Part shown: positions 32,913-43,788 of the stretch, piece after piece | Numbering within the stretch: position 1 is the stretch's first letter | Layout of the letters: each line of letters opens with the position of its first letter | Assembly (NCBI GenBank): GCA_034620365.1 | Contig: JAQGEQ010000192.1 | Location: forward strand, 987,001 to 1,051,000 | Direction of reading: 5' to 3' | DNA: 64,000 bases | From: Pegea sp. RAD2-039 | Taxonomy: Eukaryota; Chordata; Thaliacea; Salpida; Salpidae | The notes under the pieces: generated by a model | Databases searched by the model: none | Told to the model about the DNA's origin: nothing | The model's input: only the letters and a program-made list of their open reading frames with translations | Translations under genes and position numbers: made by a program

Positions 32913-35900
32913 TTTTAGACTCTTTAAATAGTTCAGTTGAAAAATAAAGACTTTGGAATAAATCAAGTGTTTGACAAAGTTCAAGTAAATGATAATATTA
33001 CACTGTGAGCACTCGTCTTATAAAGATTTTCAATCCTAAATTTTGTTTGTTGTTAGTTTCGGATCTAAAAGGAGAAATAAGTTTTTATTCTTTCATATTT
33101 ATTTGCGTGAAAGCTTTTATTTTATAAGACTTTGCGTGAAAGTTTGATTGAAGTCTGATTTTACGTACAATGTTTGTTATTTTGCGTCAAAAACTCATCA
33201 CGCCAAAAAGAGTGACAAATGAATACTTAACAGGAGAACAGACTTTAATGAATCAATATAATGTAAGTTTTACGTTGGAGAAAAGCTTTTAATATTGCCT
33301 CGCAAACTTCTTACAGTTTGAAGTTTATTACTAAACAACAAATTACTTATTATAAACAAATTCATGAATCCTTGATACTTTTAAATCATCTTATTTGCAC
33401 TTTTATTAAATCAAGCGTTTCAATTTGTAATTCCTTTTGTTATTTTTATTTCACTTGTCTTATGAAATATATTTTCTTATATTTATATTTCTAATATGGA
33501 TTAGACTATTTTTCTAATAGTTATAAAATTAATTTTTTAATTTTCTTTAACACCTGTTTTAAATTTACTTAATATAAAGTTTCTTAAGATCATAACTTAT
33601 TCTTTTAAGAAACTTTTTACTGTATCATTTAAAACTTTTGTAACAAAGGTCTGAACTAAATGAGAGTTTATTAAGTAAGAGTTGATGTAATCGTTTGTTG
33701 GTACAATAAATTATTTATTACTTTGTTTCAATTTAACTTGAGTGGCTTCACCTTTGAATTTCTATTCTTTCCAAGTCTTTTTTTTATAAATAAAACATAA
33801 TCATGAGAAGTAGTTTTTAAAACGAAAAATTTGCCCCACCTGAAACATAGTTTTCCTGAAGTTGTTTTTATTAATTGTAAATTGTTTTAATAAAAAAACT
33901 CATTACCTAGGTTAGATTTTATACTAAAAGTAACTCATTGAAAATAACAGATTTTTTATTGTTACTATTATTATCATTTAAAACTTTATCGAGAGTTTAT
34001 TCGTTGAATCATTAAATAATAAATCATACAGAAATTATGTTAAACATTTCAAATTGTTTCAAAGGTATTTCAATGTCAGACTTTCTGAAAGTTAAGCAGA
34101 TGAAAGGTTAGGAAACATTTTCTAAGTTACTCTAATGTCAATTGTAATAAATGACTTAACTTTAAACTACAAATGTTTTAATTCTTACGTTTGTTTGTTA
34201 TTGGCTGTGCATCAAAGAAACTAACGGCATTTGTCTTCAATTAAATCAATATTTTTAAATGTCTGATTGAAAGTTGATCTTTACGTAAAACTTTTACTAT
34301 TTTTTTTTCGATCTTTACGCAAATATAAAAATATTGAAAATTATATGCTGAAATGGACAAGAATAACCCTAAACCTGTCACAAGAAAGGTAAATTCAGAG
34401 TATCGAATGTTTTGCAATATAACAGTTTTAGATTGTGTTAAATAGAACCATATAGTATTTTAAGAATAAAAACTCATTTGATTCAAACAAGAAAATCAAT
34501 TAACATATAACTTCATTATAGAAATAAACAATTAAAACTAATTCACCTCTTAGTTATTCAGTTCTCTTTTCAAAAAATACTTCCTGAAATCAGCTTTCTA
34601 TTAATTAGATTGCTACCAACAATATCAAATGTTTTATAGACAGTTTAAAACTTTCATTAGGAACCTAATTATTTTATATTTATCTTAAAAATTAACATTA
34701 CGTTTGACTATATAGTCTAATAGCGAAACTTTAGACAGAAACATTTAGGCCAAGTAAAGTTTAATTGATAAATTAACTAAATAAAAATATATTAACAAAG
34801 AAATTATATCCATCCAATTTTGTAATTTGGTATTTTTCAACGATTTTTTTTTTATTTATTATTGTAAATGAATTGAGAATCAAAGAAAACTTTTGTTGTA
34901 TTTATAAGTTTATTATCAAATAATAAATTAATTGTTATAATTATTTTTTAAATTACTTTTAAGTCTAGACTAGTTTATCATAAGATAAATCTTTTTAGTA
35001 ACTTTAACTAATTAAAATATCATTACACAAACTAGTAGTTAGATAGTTCAATTTATTAGTTTAAAAAATTGTAAGTTTTGACTCTTTGAGCTTTTAGATC
35101 AGCAAAAAGCTAAAAGATTCATCAGTTGTGGAAAGAGTTAAAAATATCGAATCAAACTGAACTAAAATTCGTTTTTTTGGACTATTTTAGCTCACAGACT
35201 ACCAAAATACATGGTTCGCTAGCAATGTGATCTAAATCACTATTAACAATCGATATTTGCCTGTAAGGTAAGTATTAATAGTTATTAAAAGAGTTTTATA
35301 AGTTAAAGTCGACTCAACAGGTCTTTTATTAAATGTTTCTTGTAGAACTCGAACTAGTGAACAATGATCAATCAGAGGAACAAAAATCATAAGACAGGTG
35401 ATTGATAATTTAACAAAATCATTTCAAAATCAATATTAGCAATTAAACCTACAAAAAAATCTAAGAAGCACTTATGGGCAGCATATACACTGGGTAAAAA
35501 TTACTTGGTATTCAAAAATAATTGAATTAAATGTGACTAACATTGACAATTACCATAAAAATAAACTTGCAAAAATTAATATCAAAGAAATTAAAATTAT
35601 TTTAAGTTTTTCTTTCTAATATTCTAAAATTTATTTATGTTAATATTTTAAATATCTATTATTTTAAAAGTTTAATTAATAAGTTGGATGATAACAAAAA
35701 TAAGTATACAATTTATAATGATTATTTAAAATTTAAACTTTTCTTTTCCGCCAAATCTAGTAATAAATTTTTCATCTTTTAAGTTTGTTTATTTTTCCTC
35801 TTCTTTTTGAGAAATTTTCTTTTAGTAAATTCTTGATTGGCAGCTGGTTATAGATGAGTCATGTTTGTTTCAAATTATATTATCTTACCTGGAAGCAATC

Positions 35901-36400
35901 GATGATAACAAACAAGGTTATCTCAGATCAAAAGATAGAAAAATTAGCTCTTAAAATTGTTAAATCGGTTCATCATTTAGAAGAAAGCAAATACAAATAA
36001 TATTTGTTATTATTTCAAAAGCGATAATTTATATTTTTATTTACATTTAATTTTAGTTTTACTGAATTTAATCGTTTATAAACTGTTTTATAATCTAAAA
36101 AAACTCTATTAAAAATATTAACTGTATTTGTAAATGATTACATTTTAATCTTTTGATTGCATGAAGATTAATTCCATTTTGATTAATTTGAAGTTAATGA
36201 CAATAAATAAGCTGATAAAAACAGCTTAATACAAAATTACATTTATATTGATGAAGCTATTTTTTCTTGTTTAAGTTTAATACATTTTATATTACCTTTT
36301 TACTCTACTTGATCTTTAAACATATCTTCAGTTTAGATATAACAAAATGACTAATTAGTACTTCTTTATTGTACTTGCGACAAAGTTTATTAAAAACCCG
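32913..36400. other. 3.5-kb AT-rich intergenic stretch
   Basis: No open frame, repeat or RNA gene that I can support. The first few hundred bases should contain the promoter of the secreted-protein gene. Confidence 0.45.
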
Positions 36401-36459
36401 AGTAGAAGGACCCTGTGAGTTTGGTTAATGATAATACTTCAAGGAGATACAAAAATTTA

Positions 36460-36665
36460 AATTTAAAGCCGGAGTTGGATCCTCGTAGGCAGTTCGTCAC
36501 TGTACTAAGTGTCGTTCGGGCAGCTCCTGCGACGCCAGCCGGGTGCAGCTGCATCAGAACTTCTGTTCCATTGCCTTGTTGGCGTGGTGAGTGGAATGTT
36601 GCTGAAGGGGAAACAGCAGGATATCCATAATTTCTGCCCTGGCTTACAGCATGACCGTTATCTAC
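36460..36665. repeat. Isolated GC-rich island, possible repeat
   Basis: About 200 bases are near 55% GC while the flanks are near 25%. Short overlapping frames are open on both strands (36415-36630 plus, 36390-36701 minus), which is expected of GC-rich DNA and gives no recognisable protein. Words such as GTCGTTCGGGCAGCTCCTGC and GGAAACAGCAGGATATCC look like a mobile or repeated sequence, not local genome. I cannot name a family. There are no clear terminal repeats or duplicated target sites. Confidence 0.4.
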
Positions 36666-36701
36666 CGAAGCAAGGCATAATATTATAGGTAAGGTATGCA
36701 A

Positions 36702-37545
36702 AATCTATTTCTTGTTTTTCTTCTTCTTTTGTACTTAATAAGTATTGTAGCTAACACTGTAACTAGCGCTAGATGCTTGATTTAATTAGGGTAGAAATTT
36801 ATTTGTTAAAGTATCAAGTTACCTTTTATTTAATTAAGTCAGATATTTTTATTAACAAATATACAAAAAGAAATTAACTTCTTTCACTGAAAAAGAAAAG
36901 GGAAATTTTTTTGCTAAAATATAAAATTAAAAATATTCGCAAAAATTTTATTTCAATAAATGTACCTGAGTCGTAATGCAATACATCAAAGTAATATTTT
37001 AAAACCTCATTTGAAAAACGCCTTAATTTTCAATCTCATGAATAATTGTATAGCAAGTTTATTATTGAAGCCAGCTACTTAGGATAGTTCAGAATGATGT
37101 AATTAAACTGTTTTAGTAAAGAAACGGTAGTATAGAATTTTTAGTAAAAAGAAAAGCTACACTTTTAAGTTTAGTTGAAAATGTACAGAAGACATTTCAA
37201 CGTAAAATTTTGAAACATAGTTTTTTATAACCATAAATGCAGTATTATTAGATACTAATAAGTAGATAGCAGTAATAAGTTCAATTCAAGCTGAATAAAC
37301 ATCTAAATAATGTTTACAAATCTTAAAAACTTAAGTACAACCAAATAATACCTTGAAAATATTCAAATATATATTTATATAACTGATATGTTTATTATCT
37401 ATAAAGTAATAAAAATGTTTAGTATTTTTATAAAAGTTGCTACAGAAAGAATTTAAAAGGAAATCCAAATACAAGAATATATAAATAGAAATCCATTGAA
37501 TGTTCAAAGTAGACACTGAAACTTCCATTCAGTTGTTATTATAAC
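36702..37545. other. AT-rich interval
   Basis: Nothing supportable beyond a minus-strand chance frame at 37331-37528 rich in Ile, Tyr and Phe. Confidence 0.4.
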
Positions 37546-37549
37546 ATTA

Positions 37550-37870
37550 AGAATAACTCCAAAAGAATTTAAAAAGCTCATTGCAAAATACTGGGAAAAA
37601 TTCAATCGAACAGATCTTGGGAACAGCGCACATACTACCTAAAGTCTTGATGCTAAATTGGATTTGAGACTTTTTCTACCCCCCTTTCTACTAATGTTGC
37701 TTTCACTGTTTACTTTTACCCAATATCCACCTTATCGCCCTAACCCCTTTGCCTAATTTATTTTTGTTTATAATAACAGTTCGGCACACACTCTTTAAGC
37801 CTATGAGCCTATATATCACGACCTCTAACTTCTGAGAAAAAATAAACCGACTTCTGAGAAAAAATGGTTG
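37550..37870 (+). repeat. Repeat family 3, copy 1 (probable LINE 3' end)
   Basis: A fragment reads EFKKLIAKYWEKFNRTD, resembling the last residues of CR1-type ORFs (FK..LDK.W). It is followed by a UTR with AACAGTTCGGCACACACTC, AAGCCTATGAGCC and CTTCTGAGAAAAAATAAACC. Matching words in the same order occur at 55680-56040, so the two are copies of one repeat. The copy is short and degenerate. Confidence 0.5.
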
Positions 37871-37879
37871 TTTTATTTC

Positions 37880-39735
37880 AGTAGCTGTTAAGAAAAATTT
37901 GGTATTTTTTAGCTCTAACTGAATATGTAAATCTTATATAAGTATATTTAGGAAATGAACTCTATATTCAAATCAATAGAAATCTTTCTACAAACCTTTA
38001 CGATAAACAACTAATCCTAATATTGTAAGACTATTTATAAAAGTATAAACGACTTATTGTGCAATATCTCTTAAGAAGCATATCATTATAGTTTATAAGG
38101 AAAAATAAGTTTTTTAACTAAACCTTGCTTTAATTCTTCAAAAACAAAATACACTCAATTATTAAAAATAGTTTCAATAAATGTAAGACGGACATAATTT
38201 CATTAAAAGTATTTATTCAACAATGATAATTAATTCAAGCAATATTAAAAACAACTTGAATCGAAAAACTGAAAGTAAGCGATTATAAGAATCAAGTGTA
38301 CTCAACAATTCTGCTTTGAATCCAGTTTAGAGAAAATGGTTATCACTAGTGATTTGATCAAACTATTTAACTTAACGATATTTTAAGTTTAAAAATCTCT
38401 ATTTTATGATATAATAGGATTTTAGCTATCTGTGTTAGGTCTTGCCTTCGGCGTTTTAATAATTTCAGTAATTGCCATCAAAGTATGTGACCTTAGCGGT
38501 GTTGCGGCTTTTCGTCAGACACTGAGATAATTCATTACTCATTATATTAAAAAATAGCTGTCAAAATATTCTTTTTTTGACTAATATTCAATACCATATT
38601 TATCTTTTTCCTAAATCAAAGATACATATTGTTTAAATTAAATTTTAGACAAGCTTAATTAGAGTAAAAGCTGCCATATGTTATTTAAAGACTACTTTAT
38701 TTATTTTTTTATTTACTATCAAAAGTTGAGTTTATTAAAATAAAAGTAAAAAAGGTTAAATAGTTTTTCTTTTTAAACCCAAAGTGATAAGAAATCAAAA
38801 TCTTTCAATCTTTTACGTAAGTAAATACTTGTGTATTAGAATTAGTGCTGGTTTTTTTTTATTATTTAGTTTGCTTTATTTTCTCCTGTATACGATGACT
38901 TTTAAAAATACCTAAAAATCCTCAAATATTTTATAAGAATAATTTTATAAAAATTGAAAACTTTTTATTAATATTTATTGTTATAAACAGTTTTAGGTTT
39001 TTCAGAAGTATTAGCAAGTTGAATAGATATTAAGTATTTTAAGATTAACAATTTTTATTACTTCTTAACATTTACTAATTAATAAAAGATTTTTATTTAT
39101 TTTATTATAAATATATTATTAGTATACTGAAAATCTAATTTATTTCAAGATACTTTTATTTGTTTAAAGTTATTCTTAATGTTTTATTGTAGATATATCT
39201 AAAAATATTCTCATTTTTTTGAAGTATGTAAAATTTTACTAGATATTATATTTTAAAATTTAATAATATTTTCTAAATGTTATGATTAAATATCAATTAT
39301 ATTCTAAGTATAATATTATTATATTAATAATGATATTAAATGAAAAGCAAATATCATTGAGAAAAGCATCTTATTTTATTGATTAACCTTTTAAAAAACT
39401 TTAAAGTTTTGAAAAGTACTTTATAATGATGTTAAAAGTATTTTGGTTAGTATTTTCTTTTTATTTTTAATAAAATATTTAAAAATTCTTTTGTAGTTAG
39501 TCTGATTTTACTTTTTATATCTTAATTCTTAGTTTTTTGATCATCTTCTAGCTACTTATAACCAATGTTATCTTATAATTGTTATAATATTAAATTATAA
39601 TGTTATTATTATAATTATTATAATATAATATTAGTCTACTATTTTTAAGTTAGAATTTTTTTATTAACAACAATTTATCTTTTTTTTTTAACTGCTTTAT
39701 TCGAATGTTATTTTATATAATTTATGAAACATATT
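37880..39735. other. AT-rich interval with one lone transmembrane-like exon
   Basis: At 38426-38482 (+), a 57-bp open frame (LSVLGLAFGVLIISVIAIK) sits between TTTTAG and GTATGT, the pattern of a phase-0 exon coding one membrane span. No partner exons are visible within 2 kb either way, so I do not call a gene. The rest is low-complexity A/T. Confidence 0.3.
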
Positions 39736-39739
39736 GTCT

Positions 39740-40050
39740 ACATGTGAAATTAGTACTTGGAACCAGCTGTCATCAAACATTTTCATGTCAGAATCACTCG
39801 TGTTGTTCAAGCAGAAGTTGAACTGTTATAACATTGCCAACACTGCCATTTTTAAACTGAATTTTTCCCTTTTTTTAATATTATTAACATTCTATGTAAT
39901 AGTTCATTGTTATATGCTTTGAGGACTACTGAAATGCCATGTGTTACATCTTTTGCTTTCTGTATTTTTAACTTAATAGATGTTATTTGTGAGAGATGCT
40001 CTTTTCAGGCACCCTCCTTTGCATTTATTGTAATAAATAAATAATTTATG
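39740..40050 (+). mobile_element. 3' end of LINE family 1, plus-strand copy
   Basis: It codes for the last part of the RT ORF (TWNQLSSNIFMSESLVLFKQ), then has the 3' UTR and the tail TTTGCATTTATTGTAATAAATAAATAA. It matches the other family-1 copies at 6185-6540 and 22950-23480 in reverse. TAATTTATG occurs both just upstream (39718-39726) and just after the tail (about 40043), a possible target-site duplication. The 5'-truncated copy is about 300 bp. Confidence 0.75.
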
Positions 40051-40164
40051 TAATTTAATAACTAAATAAGTAAATAAAACAAAATGAATTTTCTAACAGC
40101 TATATAAGGGTATTAATACTTTATATGAATCACTTTCATGATAAATAATGGATGAACCAAACAA

Positions 40165-40416
40165 GATGTTGATATCGGATATTTGCATAATATTCTTGAA
40201 ATTCTGAACAAATTAGAAGCAGGACATGATGTTGAAAATTTGAATACAAAGATAAGTGATTTTTATAAAAAGATGGAGCAAACAAAAGCTGAAATCAATC
40301 AAGTAGAATACATCAGAACAACCAAAGAGTATCAAGAAGCTTATTTAGAGTGTCTCACTCAACAATTGAAGATTAAAGAAGCTATTTTGCAAAAGTACAA
40401 AAACTTTTCAGCATAA
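40165..40416 (+). CDS. MED9: Mediator complex subunit 9
   Basis: The frame reads LHNILEILNKL..., then a coiled-coil region, and ends QQLKIKEAILQKYKNFSA before TAA at 40414-40416. It aligns with the C-terminal Med9 domain of animal MED9 (VHNIIKCMD... and LREQVRTKNELLQKYKSL). MED9 is a small subunit of the Mediator middle module in the nucleus. The beginning is unresolved: the same frame has a stop at 40153-40155 and no suitable ATG before the conserved LHN. An ATG at 40148 (MDEPNK) is one base out of frame with the domain. A sequencing indel near 40160, or an upstream exon joined at the AAG after 40160, would fix this. The coordinates give only the supported open part. The gene ends 122 bp before the ATG of ARL5 on the same strand. 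Confidence 0.72.
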   Translation, partial: DVDIGYLHNILEILNKLEAGHDVENLNTKISDFYKKMEQTKAEINQVEYIRTTKEYQEAYLECLTQQLKIKEAILQKYKNFSA

Positions 40417-40538
40417 GACTTTTGTTGAAGCTTTTAAAATATTTTTTTTATATAATTGTGGTGGTTGCTTAAACAATTAATACTTTTTTTTACAGAATCT
40501 GTTCTAGGTTTATTATTTTTATTATTATTACTTTCATT
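40417..40538 (+). promoter_or_regulatory. Short intergenic spacer with a strong splice acceptor
   Basis: Only 122 bp separate the MED9-like stop from the ARL5 start. A run of eight T followed by ACAG ends at 40495, 43 bases before the ARL5 ATG, and is a strong 3' splice site. No matching donor or other 5' UTR exon is evident. No AATAAA word occurs between the genes. Such a site would accept a trans-spliced leader or a 5' UTR exon. Confidence 0.5.
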
Positions 40539-41817
40539 ATGGGTTTATTAATTACTAAGCTGATGAAATTTTTTAGCAATTCAGGTAATATAATAAGCAA
40601 TTAATAAAATAAATTGTTTCTAAAATATGTAACCAGTCATTGGTTTTGATATTAAAAAAATATCTGATTATTAACAAAAGTTAACATTTTAATCTATTTT
40701 ATCGGTCTTGTAATATATATTTTTCAGAACATAAAGTTATAATTGTTGGCCTGGATAATGCAGGAAAGACTACCATAATGTATCAATTGTAAGTTTTCTA
40801 CTTTTCTGTAAATAAATTTCAATAAAAACAAAAGTTTTGTTTATTTTTAAACCTTGAACTGAATATTTAGAAAAATAATTTTAAGAATAAACTAGAAAAG
40901 TTGAAATATTTGTTGTTTCATCTAGTTTACTTAAAGAAGTTGTACACACATCACCCACCATTGGAAGTAATGTTGAAGAAATTGTTTGCAAAAAAAGTCG
41001 TTTTGTGATGTGGGACATAGGTGGTCAGGACTCTTTAAGACCTTCATGGTCAACATATTATGCAAATTGTGATGTAAGTTTGAGGTTGTAAATCTGTTTT
41101 GATTTTATTTAAAACTTGTTATGCTTTTTAAATTTTGCTTCCTATTGCTACTAAATATAAGCAAATAATTTGTTAGTTTAAATATCATTTGAAAAATTCA
41201 AATTAACATTTAAAATTTCATCAAAAGTTTTCTAAATTATTTTTTTCTAGTTTATTATTCTTGTCGTAGACAGTACTGACCGAGAAAGACTTCATATTAG
41301 CAAGGATGAACTTTGTTCTATGCTTCAACATCAAGTCAGCAGTTTTATATTTTAGAATTTCTTCTGTTAATGATCTATTAAATAAAAATTTTTACTCAAA
41401 ACTGTTCTGTTTAGTAAAACATTTTTTCTAAATAATTGAAATAACTTATTTGAGAAAATATATTTTCTTTAATGCTGATTGAAATATAAAGTTAACTTTA
41501 ACCATACACAACTTTATAAGCTTATACAATTGTACTTTGTTTAATTTGTTTATTTTTTTGAACAGGATCTTAAAAAATCTCGTTTAGTTGTATTTGCTAA
41601 TAAACAAGATATACGAGGTTGTATGTCAGCTGCTGAAATATCAAATAGTTTAAATTTGACTTCTATAAAAGACCGTACTTGGCATATACAGTCTTGTTGT
41701 GCTTTAACAGGAGAAGGGTTAGTAGAATAAACAACAAATTAAGTTTTTTTTCATGAATTACTCATTTGTAGATTACAACAAGGTCTTGAATGGATGATAT
41801 CTGAAACAAAAAGTTGA
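40539..41817 (+). CDS. ARL5: ADP-ribosylation factor-like protein 5
   Basis: Exons 40539-40584, 40728-40788, 40926-41073, 41251-41334, 41566-41717 and 41772-41817 join to 178 aa (human ARL5A/B have 179). The small-GTPase boxes are all there: GLDNAGKTT (P-loop), the switch-I threonine in [26 protein letters not shown] (switch II), NKQD, and CCAL for the base. Gly2 follows Met1, so N-myristoylation is expected. The wording [32 protein letters not shown] and GLEWM is specific to ARL5 rather than ARL1 or ARF. ARL5 recruits the GARP tether and acts at the trans-Golgi in endosome-to-Golgi traffic. The start is a single good ATG. A splice acceptor 43 bases upstream and the close MED9-like neighbour suggest shared transcription. 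Confidence 0.95.
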
Positions 41818-43788
41818 TTTTTACTTCAGCTTCTACTAGATATAAAATTTTAACAAATTTTCCAATTCTAACCTAACAATAGCTTAGGAGTTTTGAGACT
41901 TAATTTAAATAATAGTAAGATGTAGTCACGATACATTTAAATCTAAAAGTTTTCATATTGAAATATTCAAATATCATCTGTTTTACCTAAACAAACTTTT
42001 TTGTAAAATCTTCATTTTAATCTTAATGCAAACTTTAGGACTTTAAACTTTTACTGAAATAAAGTAAATCAATCTAACATCTTTTCTGTCATGTCTTTTT
42101 TCTGAAAACTAATTTACACATTTTGTAGCTGTTCAACCATAAACTACAGTTTCAACAACAATTACTTCATCATTTTGCCTTATTTTTTAATAAAATGTTA
42201 TTGTTTTTTTCGAAACTGTTAAATGAAATTGACAAACAATTAAATGCTTTTCGAACTTTTTAACAGTTTTGTTCTTTACTAGAAAATAAATTTAAATGAT
42301 TATTAGTGATGACTAACTTGCAAAAAAGACATAAAGTTCATTTTAATATAAATAATCTTAGCATCTCTAAGTACAATGATCTTCAGATTATTTCAAAAAG
42401 TTTCAAACAAATAAAACTATTAATTGCTGATAAACTTTTAAACAATTATTAATAATATATTCTAATAAACTATTATGACCACTAATTATTAGTAGATTAA
42501 CTTTTATTAAATATTTTAGGGTTTACTTAGCTTTAAAAGTTTTTCCTATAATCTCTTAATTAAATCAAAACTAATTAATTATTTCTGCTTGGAAACCCTT
42601 TAGTCATCTAAAAAAGCTCAGGTTTAAAAATCGTAGATTTAAAAGCAAAGTTATTTTGTTTGAACAAATTAAGGATTTCAGGATACGTTTAGTATTTCGT
42701 ATTCTTATAAATGCGAAGCAAGTTACACAATCTAATTCATTAAATAGCTTATGAACAACATATTTGAAGCGAAAAAAACATTAGCTAGCTTCCTATTTTT
42801 TCAAGGAATTTTATTTTTTGTACAATATTGGTAACAACTTTAAGTTAAGTCAGTAAAAAATACATCAGATCAAAAAATATTAAAATCATATTATATTAAT
42901 GAAAGTGAATATTAAATATTAATTGAAAAAATAAAAGAAAAATATAACTGTATATGTTTTATTAAAGAAGCTTTTAGTTTGTTTTTCCGCTAGGTAGCGT
43001 GTGTGTATGGAGGATTATTTGAATTGTAGCGTAAGCCTTGTGTACAGCAACGAAACGCTTCACTGAAAACTTTATTCAACTCGATTGAGTCAAATACATT
43101 TTTCGCGTTTGAAAGTGTTATGTTCAAAGTTTGAAGCTTCAGTTTCAAGTTTTTTTCAGTTAGGTAGTATTACAGAAATTTGTATAGATTTAAACAAATA
43201 ATTAGATTGTTAAATAGCTTCTATTGGGTTATTAGCATGTAGACCAAACAAAGTTAAACATTTTTTTCATTTAGAAACTATTTCCAGTCACAAGTTTGAA
43301 TAAATTATTCAATGTTAATAAAAGTTTTCCAAAGTTCTTAAAAAGTTTTTGATAAAAAAATAGAAAAACTACAGAGTGAATTTGTTGATAATTTCATTAA
43401 AGATTTGGGTTTATTTACTTAACTAGCAACTCATATGATAAAAAACCTCTTAAGAAACTGTTTTTAAAGGAAAAAGTTTATGATTTAAATATACTGAGCG
43501 ACGAAATATTTATTTAGCTATAGAATTGAAAGCAAAAAGGTTCTTTATAGTTTGTAATTATTAATGATAAAAAAAAGGAAAATTTAAAAAAGTTTATAAC
43601 ATTTCAAGTTCATTTATTAACAATTAAATTGCTAACAAGTTGAGTTAATCATATTTTCTGCGTTTACATCTCCACTCTTTTAACACTGTAAGATCTAACT
43701 GTTAAGATCTCAAGTCAATTTATTTTTTTCAGTTACCTTAATAATAAAATAATCTGAAGTATTCAAATTGACATTTGGAGTTATCAGT
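41818..43788. other. AT-rich interval before glypican
   Basis: No gene or repeat can be supported. The stretch near 42970-43100 is a little less AT-rich but has no coding frame. The glypican promoter should lie in the last part. Confidence 0.4.
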
